From Pectinophora gossypiella (Eukaryota > Arthropoda > Insecta > Lepidoptera > Gelechiidae), in NCBI RefSeq assembly GCF_024362695.1, contig NC_065422.1:8245534-8309533 (forward strand): a DNA stretch of 64,000 nt. Direction: 5' to 3'. A model generated the notes under the pieces. The model was not told the origin of the DNA. It did not search any database and worked only from the letters and a program-made list of their open reading frames with translations. A program made the translations under genes and the position numbers. Of the stretch, positions 1 through 9,914 are shown piece by piece; position 1 is the stretch's first letter; every line of letters begins with the position of its first letter.

Positions 1-120
1 CTGCGAATAATTAATTGTGTGAAATAAACATAGGTATTGGATGTTATCAATTAATTGCAAATTACTTTAAAAGTGATTTTTGTGTTTGTAGCACTTACCA
101 TGCTTAGAGAAATTCATAAA

Positions 121-295
121 GAGAATATTAAATCGTAAAAGAAACTGACTCGGACAGGACTTGAACTCGCAGCTCTGGTCAAGCCAGCATGCAAGGCATG
201 GATAGGAGAAGAACCCAGTGGTATAATGGTTAACACGCTCGTCCCGGCTTGACAAGAAATGCGGGCTCAAGTCCCGTCCGAGTTAGAAAAAAAAA
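121..295 (+). mobile_element. Foldback element with tRNA-like body, copy 1
   Basis: A tRNA-like segment lies at about 211-286, with an A-box-like TGGTATAATGGTTAAC and a B-box-like GGGCTCAAGTCC. An antisense partial copy of its 3' half (CTCGGACAGGACTTGAACTC, from about 150) lies to the left, so the unit folds back on itself. The right side ends in A-runs. The same arrangement recurs at 23538-23723. No complete cloverleaf forms here: the 5' acceptor strand is degraded. I read it as a tRNA-derived mobile relic, not a working tRNA gene. Confidence 0.6.
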
Positions 296-458
296 TTACC
301 AAAAAAAAAAAAAAATTTTTTTAAACCTGCTGTTTCGATTATATTTCTACTTTAAACGCGTTTGAAAGCAGACAAATAGTAAATTTTACATACCAGGTAT
401 GCTAAGCATAATTATGACATTGTAACACCTTGTTTTAAGCTTACGCGGTTATTATCAT

Positions 459-573
459 AATTAAAACACATAATAACGGGTTCTTACCGCGTTTCAAGCA
501 GGGATATGACATATCGGGAGTCTCATATCCCTGCTTGAAACGCGGTAAGAACCCGTTATTATGTGTTTTAATT
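459..573. repeat. Near-perfect hairpin, family Q copy 1
   Basis: The arms at 459-509 and 523-573 are exact reverse complements over 51 bases, with a 13-base loop. The arm contains AACGGGTTCTTACCGCGTTT. Related sequence occurs at 25359-25508, 47934-48090 and 63913-64000, so this is a dispersed family. The upstream 435-458 (TTACGCGGTTATTATCATAA) is also found in the third copy and probably belongs to the element. Superfamily unknown. Confidence 0.85.
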
Positions 574-1324
574 ATTGTTACACCTGTAGTCTAAGATGAT
601 AATCGATAAGATCTCTCCAACTGTACTGCAAAGTCGCGAGGTAATATGTCGTGCGATGTGGGGCGATATCGCTGATATCTCCAGAGACATATATCGTACG
701 AATGACCGTAACTCGGGACGAGCTAACCTAATTGTTTATCGAACCCAGGAACTCTAAATAACAACTCAGGTGCCTGACCCTAACAAGATAAAGGTCGTTG
801 TAGATAATTACTACTCATTGTCATAATCTCCTCATAATTCACTCCTTGACATTGAGATAACAACGTAAATATAATAATAAAATAATTATCGGTCATTTTC
901 ATATCACTCTGACCTTTCCAATGTCAATATAAACAATAATATTAGTTATTAGCTGGCTTTTACTGCGTTATTTTAACATTTAGGCTACTTGGCAGCCTAC
1001 GAGATACGAAAGGTTTATTTGGAGTTTGTATGGAAATACTGTTCTGTGACGTCATCAATAAAAGCGATCAAACGCCGTACTCATAAGTCGAAAAGTAAAA
1101 TGAGATTGATTAATGGTTATCTTAGATTGGCTGTCAGCTGGGTTCTATTTCTACCTGTGCATTCATATATAAAATCACGCACCCTAACAATCATTAATAA
1201 GTACTAAAGAAACATTTTTTATTTCATCCATAAGAACTAATTATACTGTGTATGTATGTACTAATTATATAAATACGAGCATAAGGAAATAAAAAAAAGA
1301 AAGAAAAAAAAAAGAAGTGGGGGG
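574..1324. other. No recognised feature
   Basis: AT-rich sequence with a somewhat GC-richer patch at 640-720. A 72-codon open frame at 989-1207 resembles nothing I know and has no supporting context. The end (1285-1320) is an A/G-rich run leading into a LINE tail. Confidence 0.4.
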
Positions 1325-1370
1325 GAGTAAGGGGAGGCCTTTGCCCAGCAGTGGGATCGTGTAGATTAGA
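1325..1370 (+). pseudogene. RTE-type LINE 3' end scrap
   Basis: Contains GAGGCCTTTGCCCAGCAGTG at 1334-1353, the codons for the EAFAQQW ending of lepidopteran RTE-like reverse transcriptases. Only the last dozen or so codons remain. The same end is seen at 27011-27112 and 32183-32335. Confidence 0.6.
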
Positions 1371-1574
1371 TAAGGAAATGGCTCAGCTTGTGCTGTGACG
1401 GAACCATTTTATGTCGCCATGGTGCTGGTTTTCCATCTTTTTTATAGTATAACAAAAAATAAATACATCATAAACTCACGTCAATTTTCCACCGGCTAGC
1501 AGGGACTATAGAATTTCATTTCATTCCACTAGGAATGTCCTTACAGAAAGTTTATTACAATCTACTCTGGTGTT

Positions 1575-1665
1575 TTTAATTTTTTGACTTATTGTAGATT
1601 TGCCGCAGATGGCATTAACTACTTGGCCGGACAAATGGGGAGCGCTGAAGGCTCTCACCCGGTAC
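1575..1665 (-). mobile_element. RetA retroposon fragment
   Basis: Reads, on the minus strand, GGCCAAGTAGTTAATGCCAT, then CTACAATAAGTCA and a short A-run. This is the 3' end of the RetA family. It breaks off at CCGGTAC, and a different repeat (LN-A) follows directly. Confidence 0.8.
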
Positions 1666-1700
1666 CTGAAGGAAGCAAGAGGAGTACGTCAGAGTTAAGT
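1666..1700 (+). pseudogene. LN-A LINE scrap
   Basis: About 30 bases matching the GAGGAAGCAAGAGAAGTGTG portion of LN-A. Too short for translation analysis; identified by similarity to 3330-3360 and 10288-10310. Confidence 0.5.
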
Positions 1701-1728
1701 AAACATTACATCCATATATACATAAACT

Positions 1729-2047
1729 GCCTATATACGTCCCACTGCTGGGCACAGGCCTCCCCTCAATCAACCGGAGGGGGTATGGAGCATACTCCAC
1801 CACGCTGCTCCACTGCGGGTTGGTGGAGGTGTTTTTACGGCTAATAGCCGGGACCAACGGCTTAACGTGCCCTCCGAAGCACGGAATCATCTTACTTTTT
1901 CGGACAATCAGGTGATTCAAGCCTGAAAAGTCCTTACCAAACAAAGGACAGTCTCACAAAGTGATTTCGACAATGTCCCCATCGGGAATTGAACCCGGAC
2001 CTCCAGATCGTGAGCCTAACGCTCTAACCACTAGACCACGGAGGCTG
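1729..2047 (-). mobile_element. SINE-T1, nearly full length
   Basis: On the minus strand the tRNA-like head starts CCTCCGTGGTCTAGTGGTTA and its B box follows at about 1990-2000. Next come the shared central domain (GTGCTTCGGAGGGCACGTTA) and the tail CCCAGCAGTGGGACGTATA. It sits inside LN-A-type sequence: LN-A tail sequence resumes at 2050. Confidence 0.9.
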
Positions 2048-2195
2048 TCAAATCACGCCTATTTCCCATCGGGGTAGGCAGAATTCCACTTACAACGATC
2101 CTGACATACCACTTTCGCATCTTCCACTCTCACCAAACTCTTCATGCATGTTCGCTGGTTTAGAGTACTCTTTACCTTTCTTTTAAATATCCTGG
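2048..2195 (-). pseudogene. LN-A LINE 3' fragment
   Basis: Reverse complement of the LN-A C-terminus and 3' tail (CACGCCTATTTCCCATCGGG at 2054-2073 is the tail). Similarity continues through the cysteine-containing VCQD region to about 2195, with substitutions and frame breaks. No open frame remains. Confidence 0.7.
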
Positions 2196-2234
2196 ATCAA
2201 ATAAATAAAGGAAATGTTAACTAAATATTAAATA

Positions 2235-2445
2235 CATCATCATCTCCTTAGCACTATCCCGTTTTTCACAGGGTCCCCTTATCTAACCTGAAGATTTAAC
2301 AAGTCTGGTTTTTACAGAAGCGACTGCCTGTCTGACCTTCCAACCGGCGAAGGGAAAACCAGCCCAATACAGGTTAGGTTTTAGGAATGCATTTTTCGGG
2401 AATATGGGTTTCCTCACGATGTTTCCTTTCACTGCTGATCACGTT
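2235..2445 (-). mobile_element. SINE-T3, 5'-truncated, with target duplication
   Basis: Flanked by an exact 15-base target duplication, ACTAAATATTAAATA, at 2220-2234 and 2446-2460. The body reads ACCTGTATTGGGCTGGTTTT on the minus strand, and the tail is (ATG)n-like. The tRNA head seen at 11187-11556 is missing, as expected from incomplete reverse transcription. Confidence 0.92.
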
Positions 2446-2631
2446 ACTAAATATTAAATAAATAATAAGTACTAAAAAGATGAGTAAGTTTTAATTCTAT
2501 TTCAAGACTTCTTTAAAATTCTAAGTCTGTATCTAGCATATCGTTACGTGCACAAATGCCATTCAAGAAACGACATTAGGAACGACATTTGGTCGTACTC
2601 GATCGTATGTTGGAGTAATGCTGGAAATATT

Positions 2632-2955
2632 GCTATATATATATACGTCTCATTGCTGGGCACAGGCCTCCCCTCAATCAACCGGAGGGGGTATGGAGCA
2701 TACTCCACCACGCTGCTCCAATGCGGATTGGTGGAGGTGTTTTTACGGCTAATAGCCGGGACCAACGACTTAACGTGCCCTCCGAAGCACGGAATCATCT
2801 TACTTTTTCGGACAATCAGGTGATTCAAGCCTGAAAAGTCCTTACCAAACAAAGGACAGTCTCACAAAGTGATTTCGACAATGTCCCCATCGGGAATCGA
2901 ACCCGGACCTCCAGATCGTGAGCCTAACGCTCTAACCACTAGACCACGGAGGCTG
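2632..2955 (-). mobile_element. SINE-T1, full length
   Basis: Second minus-strand SINE-T1, very close in sequence to 1729-2047. It has head, B box (GGTTCGATTCC on the minus strand), central domain and tail. A (TA)n run abuts the tail. Confidence 0.92.
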
Positions 2956-3198
2956 TTGTATAAATTAATAATAAGAGTTTATTTCGGACATGTTCCATTG
3001 AGGTTAGTAACAAGCAATAAACAAATTAATCTAGTGTTTGTAACAGAACAATAAAAAAAATGTCTCCACCTGAATTCGAACGCTAGTGTCCACCGCGAGC
3101 TCGTAGCTCCTAGTAAGATACGGTCCTTACTCTAGTAAGTTATTTTATAGGTCTATGAGTGTACGTAGTGGATTACGAAAACAGTATATAAAGAAAAG

Positions 3199-3402
3199 GT
3201 TGGTGGTAAGGCTGGCAGAGGAAGACCTAGAAGGACGAACATTGACCAAATTGGAGACGTCCTTAGAAAAGGTTCAGTAAGATCTACTCTGAACCGGCGT
3301 GCGTGTATGTAACGATTGACGAATATGGAGGAAGCAAGAAAAGTATGTCAGGATATAAGCAAATGGAATTCCATAGTCTCTGCTTACCCAAGTGGGAAAT
3401 AG
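3199..3402 (+). pseudogene. LN-A: C-terminus of an RTE-like LINE
   Basis: A 68-codon frame, ending in TAG at 3400-3402, encodes a basic segment (GKAGRGRPRRTNIDQIGDVL), then NRRACM and VCQDISKWNSIVSAYPSGK. This looks like the end of a LINE reverse transcriptase ORF. One in-frame TAA (3310-3312) breaks it, so it is dead. The 3' tail GTGAGTTTATGAATGTATGA follows to about 3430. Other copies at 5066-5262, 12645-12830, 25188-25291 and 54553-54660 show the same ending. Which RTE subgroup it belongs to is uncertain. Confidence 0.8.
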
Positions 3403-3677
3403 TCGTGAGTTTATGAATGTATGAGTGTGCGTACATGCGATGACAAATTAACAAACCATATACCTAATTATCAACAAGTAACCGCGATTGCCATACAACA
3501 CACGCGTGGTGCAACGTTGCATAAACACATTCCCACGCCGTGCAATTATTGCCATGCATTGCATTATGTTACTTGCTTATATAGGTATTACGCACTGTTT
3601 CATTAGGTACGTTAATAATGTTAAATACCCTCTTGGTTCACTCATGTACCACTAAATCCTATGAGCTCGGCCATTTC

Positions 3678-3935
3678 GAGGTTTTTATTGCTGCTTCTTT
3701 TCCCCGGCTATACAGGTTGTGAGAAGCTGCAGTAGTTTTAGGCGGATGACACGTTCGGTGTGTAAAAAATGATGATTCAAAGTGTAACTATAATAATAAT
3801 GAAACACTTTATTACACACTTTACAAGATAAACTTATTCTAAGGTGGGCAAACGCGGCCTTACCGCTCATATAGTACACTTGTACAGCTGCAGTGTAACT
3901 TTGTTACCTACTGAATTAAGATGTTTGTGAATTTG
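3678..3935 (+). mobile_element. TL1 LINE-type 3' tail, interrupted
   Basis: Shares GCTTCTTTTCCCCGGCTATA with 13757-13875, 19425-19575, 43480-43600 and 55978-56165. It is non-coding and ends in TACTGAATTAAGAT, a degraded AATAAA-like end. It is split by the TL2 insertion at 3790-3891. Confidence 0.75.
3790..3891 (-). mobile_element. TL2 LINE tail nested in TL1
   Basis: Flanked by a 9-base duplication, AGTGTAACT (3781-3789 and 3892-3900). On the minus strand it reads GAGCGGTAAGGCCGCGTTTG and ends AATAAAGTGTTTCATTATTA. It is the short 3' end of a LINE whose tail recurs at least eight times in this window. Confidence 0.8.
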
Positions 3936-4499
3936 TACATGAATTGAGTTTACTTGCTCCCACGGCCACAACCCATACAAAAGAAGAAGAACATTCGATA
4001 TACCTGCCTACATTAAGATTCGGATTTTTTCCTTTACTTGTGCTGTTACACCTTTTTGCCAAATTTCATGATTATAGACTTATGGGAAGTAGCTGGAAGT
4101 AAATAGCCGTATCTTTAGATTGCGTTGATATAGACGCGTGATTTTTTTACAGCTTCAATTGACCGCAGAAAGTATTCGATGTTAACTTCAACTTGATACT
4201 TGAACGTGGCCAAAAAAGACAGATAGACAGACGAAAAACTAAGGACTACTTGTTTCCTTTTAATATTCGAAACCCTAGAAACATCTCTAACTAATATTCA
4301 GTTTCTGTCTACTTGGAAAAATGAGTCTGGCTGTTTGTCCAACATTGTTATTCTGTCAGCGTAGTGGCAGAAATTCTGTCCGAAAGAAACCGAATTCACT
4401 GTCCACTAAAGAATATCTACGCGAGATGTATGAAGACATGGAGAAGGCTTCGTAACACCGGTTAATGCGTTAACACATACAATACACAAAAAAAAAATA
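3936..4499. other. No recognised feature
   Basis: AT-rich unique-looking sequence. I see no repeat shared with the rest of the window and no convincing reading frame. Confidence 0.4.
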
Positions 4500-4690
4500 C
4501 ATATATTCTTCTTCTTTGCGAGTCGATGGCGATCGAAACTTTTTTCAATTTAAAAAAAAAAATAATTTCTGACCAATAATTGGCCACGCTTACGGCATTG
4601 TCAGTGGCTTCGTACAGGTCTTTAATAGTGCAGGTGTTAGGGCATGGCGATCCAATGTGATCGGTCCTCATCAGGACCAATACATATATA
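4500..4690 (-). pseudogene. LN-B: LINE C-terminus (CPNTCT type)
   Basis: On the minus strand this encodes CPNTCTIKDLYEATDNAVSV followed by ANYWSEII. This ending is shared with 7613-7810 and 18585-18770. The other copies show it following a C/H-rich motif at the end of a reverse transcriptase ORF. An A-rich insertion separates the last conserved residues, and the tail reads toward GAAGAAGAAT. Divergent relic. Confidence 0.65.
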
Positions 4691-4720
4691 AAGTCGCGAC
4701 TATTTCCTGCTCATGCGCAA

Positions 4721-4913
4721 CGTGATAAAATGATCGATCTATTCAATAAATTTGATCGATATGATTAGTTTGTTTTTTCCCTAACATGCGTGTCACGTGA
4801 TTTTGTTCGTATTTTGACAGAATGACATGACTTATTTGGGGTCGCATATTTATTAGCATTACATAATTATATCGTCAGAATAGATAAAATGACCGTGACA
4901 GAATTTTATCACG
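4721..4913. repeat. Possible small MITE
   Basis: An exact 11-base inverted repeat, CGTGATAAAAT and ATTTTATCACG, bounds 193 bases of AT-rich sequence. No second copy is seen in the window and no target duplication is clear. Tentative. Confidence 0.3.
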
Positions 4914-5065
4914 CTATTGACGTATGTTTTTTAACGTGTCTCAATGTAAATTTGCTGAGGACTCTCACCTGGTTCAAAATTTAAGACAACAGGCCTAAGA
5001 AGGCCCTCTAACGCGAGGTTACCAGAGTCTATGGAATCTAATTTGTTTCGATCCCGACATATTTC

Positions 5066-5262
5066 ACTTATTTCCTCCATATTCATATAATGGGTCCATA
5101 TACGCGCGCCGGATCAGAGCAAATCGTACTAGTTAAACCATTTTTTATGCATCCCCAATTTGGTCAACATCCGTTTTGGTTTTTCTCTGACAACCCTACC
5201 AACAACCTTCACCGCTTTCGTAATTCCAATATTCTTCATCCGCTCCACGTGCCATACCATCT
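5066..5262 (-). pseudogene. LN-A LINE fragment, more upstream part
   Basis: On the minus strand, allowing one missing base near the start, it reads VERMKNIGITKAVKVVGR, then the basic KPKR segment and the DQIGD-like region. This extends LN-A upstream of the part seen at 3199. Several frame breaks and stops. Confidence 0.65.
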
Positions 5263-5473
5263 ATTTTAACACTCCCTTCTCAATCAATCAATGCAGTGTG
5301 TTAAGTGAAAGGAAAATTACAATATTCATAAGAATTTTATGAATTATTTATTCGAAGGAAGAAAATTTTAAAATAGAAAAATGGTTATGTTGTTATCTGC
5401 GGGCTTAGCACCGTAAGCACGCGACTCTTTCTCAGCGCGAGAAAGATCATAATTTGTGCGGGAAATTACTGAT

Positions 5474-5886
5474 CTCGTCAACCTTGATGTCAAGAGTTAT
5501 TATTGAGCCGCCACAGACCCTTAACATATATGGCTCATGTAACGACTACATTCGATACTTACTACAATAAGGGTGGTATAAATAAACTAATCTAAGTTTT
5601 AAGACTGCCCTCAAGATCATGTCAATGTGACAGTTCTTATATAAACATAGGGACTTGAGGGACTTGATAGAAGATGGGACTTGAATATGGTTTTGAGGGC
5701 AGTCTCAGCTGAGATTAGTTTATTAATACCACCGTAAATATACGTAGTACGCGGGATCAACGGCTTAACGGAAACATCTTACTTTTTGGACAACCAGGTG
5801 CTTTCAGCCTGTAAACTAAGGACAGTCTCTTTTAAAACCCAGGACCTCCAGATTAAGCTCAACGCTCACCCACTGCATCCCAGAGG
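5474..5886 (-). mobile_element. SINE-T2, diverged, split by a MITE
   Basis: Left part (5474-5550) matches the SINE-T2 3' half (GAGCCGCCACAG...GGCTCATGTAACGACTAC). Right part (5753-5886) matches its central domain and tRNA-like head. The 162-base MITE at 5572-5733 lies between them. The head has lost its B box. Confidence 0.75.
5572..5733. mobile_element. MITE inside SINE-T2
   Basis: Terminal inverted repeats of roughly 50 bases with mismatches, starting GGTGGTATAAATAAACTAAT at the left and GGTGGTATTAATAAACTAAT on the opposite strand at the right. Both arms contain GACTGCCCTCAA. It interrupts SINE-T2, so it is younger than that insertion. Confidence 0.75.
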
Positions 5887-6499
5887 TGTCCAATATTGCT
5901 TACAGATACAAAGTGACTACTAGAACTGTTTGGTTTCCCAACTCCACGTCAACTGTTACCAATAAGTTCGTAGACATAAATAATGCAGGGCACGTCAGCG
6001 CGGACGTATCGGGAACTATATTGGATTAACTTCCTTATAAACACTGACTTTACGACGAACAGACAGGCTTATAGACTTGGAGGGAATGGAATAAAATTGC
6101 CATTTTTGGCTCCTGGGTCACTTTCGGCCTGCTGAGGGTAAAATTGGATAGCTAGAGCAGATATTGTGGAACCAAGAGGGTCCGCATAATACCAGCGTTG
6201 TGGTTTACGCCGCGCCTTTTATCTCAGGACGTCCACCACCACCATATTATTATGGTACTTATTACGAAGTTGAAAGGACTCGTCTAGCCAGATACCGCTT
6301 TTCATTGTAGTATTAAGTACGTATTTTTGTTATGATCATTTCGACAAACATCCGGTTTGCTTTTTTTTGTAATTGTTTGTGAAAATTTTAAATGATGTTA
6401 TTCTCTTGTATTTATGTGTGGGGCGTCCTTTTATAAGAAAGTATTTATATTCTATTATTTTTATTCTATCATATTTTCCTCCCTGGTAGCCCTATTCGA
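5887..6499. other. No recognised feature
   Basis: Mixed-composition sequence. A short stretch near 6190 (ATACCAGCGTTGTGGTTTAC) faintly resembles 17870-17890. No coding signal. Confidence 0.35.
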
Positions 6500-6594
6500 A
6501 TGCCCTGAGCCGAGGTTCGCGCCCAACTGGGCACCCTCAGGCCTGTTGTCTCAAACGTTGTACCGGGTGAGAGCCTTCAGCGCTCCCCATTTGT
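6500..6594 (+). mobile_element. RetA fragment fused to LN-A tail
   Basis: RetA from GCCCTGAGCCGAGGTTCGCG to CAGCGCTCCCCATTTGT. It then switches without a gap to the LN-A tail TGGGAAATAGGCGTGAG. Junction at about 6593. Confidence 0.85.
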
Positions 6595-6984
6595 GGGAAA
6601 TAGGCGTGAGTTTATGTATGTATGTGTGTAGAACGGCAACTCTCCGCTCCCTACCAGCAGATGAGCTAGGTTTACCTCACCCCCCACCCGTCGAACATAG
6701 TTTAGTCTTCAATCGTATGGCGTCAGAAGTTACACACACAGTTGCGCGTGTACGAATACGTCAATGTGTGGTGTCTGTGTAAAACAAGGTTGTTTGTATG
6801 AAGTGTCCGTGGTGTGGCTTTAGTCAGGTTTCAAACGATTTTGACAATAAAGAAAGTGACAGTGAAAAAAAAATATAGGATTGACGTAATACATAGAGCA
6901 ATACGGAGCTCCGTCGAATTGTGTATCCGGCCAAGTAGTTTATGCCATCTGCGGCAAATCTACAATAAGTCACGTCAAAAAAAA
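6593..6984 (+). mobile_element. Composite LN-A tail / W / RetA tail, copy 1
   Basis: Three parts in order: LN-A tail with (TATG)n (6593-6628), W body starting TAGAACGGCAACTCTCCGCT (6629-6926), and RetA tail with an A-run (6927-6984). The same order occurs at 10285-10735, so the chimera itself has been copied. W contains a small frame starting at 6798 that encodes MKCPWCGFSQVSNDFDNKES and stops after 26 codons. Confidence 0.8.
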
Positions 6985-7099
6985 GCCCTATTCGAAAAAC
7001 GCGTGACTTAGTCGTGTCACGAGTTCGAACTACTGAATTCGACTTTATGAAACTTAAAAAGTCGAATTCATGTTTGGATCACAGATCTGAGTGATATCA

Positions 7100-7285
7100 C
7101 GTGGTTTTCAGGATATGTGCCCGGTTAATGGCATTAGGGTTGCTCCCTATTACATGCTACTTTACCGACATAGCTATCCATGTGTAATGTCTGTACGTTG
7201 AAATTAAAAGTATATTTGATTTGATATACTATTTATTCATCTCAGCTCACCCCTTTGGAGATACAGGCTTGATGCAGTCCACGCG
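7100..7285 (+). mobile_element. U repeat and TL3 tail
   Basis: U (7100-7215) reads GTGCCCGGTTAATGGCATTA and ends in AAATTAAAAGTATATTTGAT. Part of it recurs at 12585-12650. TL3 (about 7243-7285, CCTTTGGAGATACAGGCTTG) recurs near 51250, 54965 and 56590. Both look like non-coding LINE or SINE tails. Confidence 0.5.
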
Positions 7286-7612
7286 GATAAGGAAAGATAG
7301 TAGATTAAATTGTCATCGGACCTGACAATACGTACAATTTAAGTAGGCCGTTTCGCTATCATCACATGAAAAATAAACAATTTTATGCCGTCATCATGGT
7401 TACTTGTAGGAGTTGTAGGAATGAAACGGACAAGCCCCATATTTTGCCCAACGTGTAGAGTTGGTGAACTTAGAGTTTGTATTGTTGGCCCGTGTAGAGT
7501 TAGAAGCTTAGCTCTACATAAGATCTGATAACTTTTTGACTTTGCCATCGATATGATCTCGACTTGGCACATTTTACATGAAAATGTTTTTGTTGGGATA
7601 AATATTAGGGGA

Positions 7613-7810
7613 TTATGGCGATGTTGTAACCCTGACTTCTCTTCTTATCGTATCGATGGTAAACTCAATAGCATCGGCCCAAAACTTGGCAACAAGTATG
7701 GCGCTATCTGCAGCGCTCATCAGATCCTCCTGCGTGCAGGTGTTCGGGCACGCAGGACACGATGTAAGATGACCCTGACACTGGTTGATGAAGTCGATTA
7801 TTGATTTCAC
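7613..7810 (-). pseudogene. LN-B LINE C-terminus, copy 2
   Basis: The minus-strand frame is open for about 65 codons. It encodes HLTSCPACPNTCTQEDLMSA, then a short helix-like stretch and KFWADAIEFTIDTIRRE. The CP-x-CPNTCT segment follows a C/H motif in the third copy. The 3' side ends in GATACGATAAGAAGAGAAG. The end may be intact in this copy, but everything upstream is missing. Confidence 0.7.
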
Positions 7811-8166
7811 ATTTTACACGGGAGAGAATCAATATTATGTGTGATTGAATATGGTTTCAAAACCAGTTCTATTAAATCTAGTACCTAACAGCTGATATGA
7901 AACTAACATAATAATTACGTCAATCAAACCCACATAGTTTGAATAAATATATCAGTGAATTCCAAATGGCAGATAACATTAATAATTAAGATATCTGGAA
8001 TTAATAACTTACTAACTCCATTATGTTCTCAGATGTGTAAATCGCATAGGATCGTATGCCAGGGACAATTAAGTTGGTAATTAAGGTGTGATCAAAGACC
8101 ATAATTGTGAGAGGGACACACCAAAAAATACAGAAAGGCAAATACGTATAACTTTGAGCAAGAAAA
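7811..8166. other. No recognised feature
   Basis: AT-rich, no repeat partner in the window, no coding signal. Confidence 0.4.
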
Positions 8167-8491
8167 CAGCCTCCGTGATCTAGTGGTTAGAGCGTTAGGC
8201 TCACGATCTGGTGGTCCGGGTTCGATTCCCGATGGGTACATTGTCGAAATCACTTTGTGAGACTGTCCTTTGTTTGGTAAGGACTTTATAGGCTTGAATC
8301 ACCTAATTATATGAAAAAAAAAAAAAAAATTCCGTGCTTCGGAGGGCACGTTAATCCACTGGACCCGGCTATTAGCCGTAAAAACACCTCCACACAACCC
8401 GCAGTGGAGCAGCGTGGTGGAATATGCTCCATACCCCCTCCGGTTGATTGAGGGTAGGCCTGTGCCCAGCAGTGGGACGTATATAAGCTAT
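8167..8491 (+). mobile_element. SINE-T1, full length, plus strand
   Basis: tRNA-like head from 8167, with an A-box-like TGATCTAGTGG and B box GGTTCGATTCC (8219-8229). The central domain is at 8332-8368 and the tail CCCAGCAGTGGGACGTATAT at the end. An A-run (about 8313-8329) replaces the usual GTCCGAAAAAGTAAG, an internal change unique to this copy. Confidence 0.93.
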
Positions 8492-9040
8492 TTATGTTTT
8501 ATGTATGTTTAATCTACGTATGCTACTCAGAGGCATCTCACTCTCAATTACTTTCTTACACTGGATAAAGCCTCCACCCAGTCTGACTCCATCAAGGAGC
8601 TAGGCACTTCTTGCTAGAACAACATTGTTAAAATCACCACGACATCAGTGTTTAGTGCACGTAGTAACAATAGCCAGGAAACGATGTTTAAAACTTAATA
8701 AACTGAAGCTTAACTCGGCTCTTAACTGCGAGGGTAAGCACTTTCCGATGAAAGAGGGTATGGTGACAGGGAAAGCGAATTTTGAAGGAGTTATTTTTCA
8801 ATAACACTAAGGTGTAGAGTATGTATGATGTAGTATGGTGACATAGTCTGGCATAGAGACGAGAATGTATTTAGACTCCCGAGTGACGTCACAGTTAATG
8901 AGTATATAAATGATAATTTAAAATTATTATTTTTAATAAAATTTTATAAATTAAATCATAATAGACATATAAAACAATACTTAAAATATAAGTGCAATAA
9001 TATTGTTAAAAAGTAGTATGATAAATATAAATTGTGAATG
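8492..9040. other. No recognised feature
   Basis: AT-rich, with GTATGATGTAGTATGGTGA-like tracts near 8820. No coding signal. Confidence 0.4.
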
Positions 9041-9290
9041 ATCTCTCCGACCGATTTCGGCCATAGCGACCACTTCGACTCCTAGTCGGCACGACGCTGA
9101 TGCGCCCGAAGATGGCTGACTGACTAATAATTAAGTATGTTGTCCTCTCTACCAGTTGCAGTGCCCTTACCGGGTGCATGTTGATTATAGTATCAATATG
9201 GACCCGGTTTTACTTACTTCTGTATTTTTATAACACCACAATTTGTACGAACACATGGTCGCAATAAAACATTTCTATTTCTATTACTTG
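9041..9290 (+). mobile_element. V repeat (LINE-type 3' tail)
   Basis: Begins TCTCTCCGACCGATTTCGGC and ends CAATAAAACATTTCTATTTC, a polyadenylation-signal-like end. A 45-base inverted piece of it recurs at 20866-20912. Non-coding; probably a LINE 3' UTR. Confidence 0.5.
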
Positions 9291-9496
9291 TCAAAGAAGG
9301 ATAATTTAATTATATTGCTCAATAATACTATAAAAACAAATATTGTAATTAAATAGTATTATGAGTAGTATTAAACGAAGACATTGCTGCTAAGGTAGTT
9401 GTTTCTAGATAACATTTGGATACCTAATATTTGATTTAGATAAAGTTTTCGTCTCGTCTACCGTGTTGGTAACTGTTTACTATAAATGAATTATAA

Positions 9497-9610
9497 GTAC
9501 CTTAGACACGACATGATACAACACACACAGGACACAAGACACAACACGACACAGGACACAACATGACACAGGACATGAACACACACACGGTACGACACGT
9601 TAGGCTAAAG
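9497..9610. repeat. Imperfect GACACAA-type low-complexity tract
   Basis: Repeats of ACACGACAC / ACACAGGACACAA units with no clean period. Confidence 0.7.
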
Positions 9611-9914
9611 AAACATACTAAAAGTGCGACCTAAAGGAAAATGTCATTAAGTCGTCAAAAGGAGCAAAAACGCTAAGCTCACCACACTGCCACCATACCT
9701 AGCAACAATTGCATTTAGACTTCCATTTTGTGTAACACGCCTCTTTGTTGTTATTATTTGCATAGAAATTTCACACGAACTCTAGATTACAGCCTTTATA
9801 ACCATTTCAAATATTACTGTCTTTATTGGTTCTGAACTTAATGTACAAAAGCTTGCATAGCTAAACTAAGTTTGACATTTATTTGTACCTATTCTCATAG
9901 TTACTACTACGCAA

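Noticed and set aside
1615..1944. A 109-codon minus frame (MFGKDFSGLNHLIVRKSKMI), repeated at 2544 and 58042
   Set aside because: It is simply SINE-T1 read through. The three copies are the same non-coding SINE, not a gene family.
1981..2047. Possible tRNA genes in the SINE heads
   Set aside because: Good A and B boxes but the rest does not fold as a cloverleaf with a proper anticodon arm, and the sequence runs on into SINE bodies. These are promoter heads, not tRNAs.
6414..6782. A 122-codon plus frame
   Set aside because: It crosses the junction between unmatched DNA, RetA and W. It has no coherent protein and repeats at 10272 only because the composite is repeated.
6629..6929. W as a microsatellite-targeted LINE (Waldo-like) because it follows (TATG)n
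   Set aside because: The two copies that follow (TATG)n are duplicates of one composite. In the third copy the (TATG)n belongs to a later SINE-T1 insertion with its own duplication. There is no independent support for target preference.
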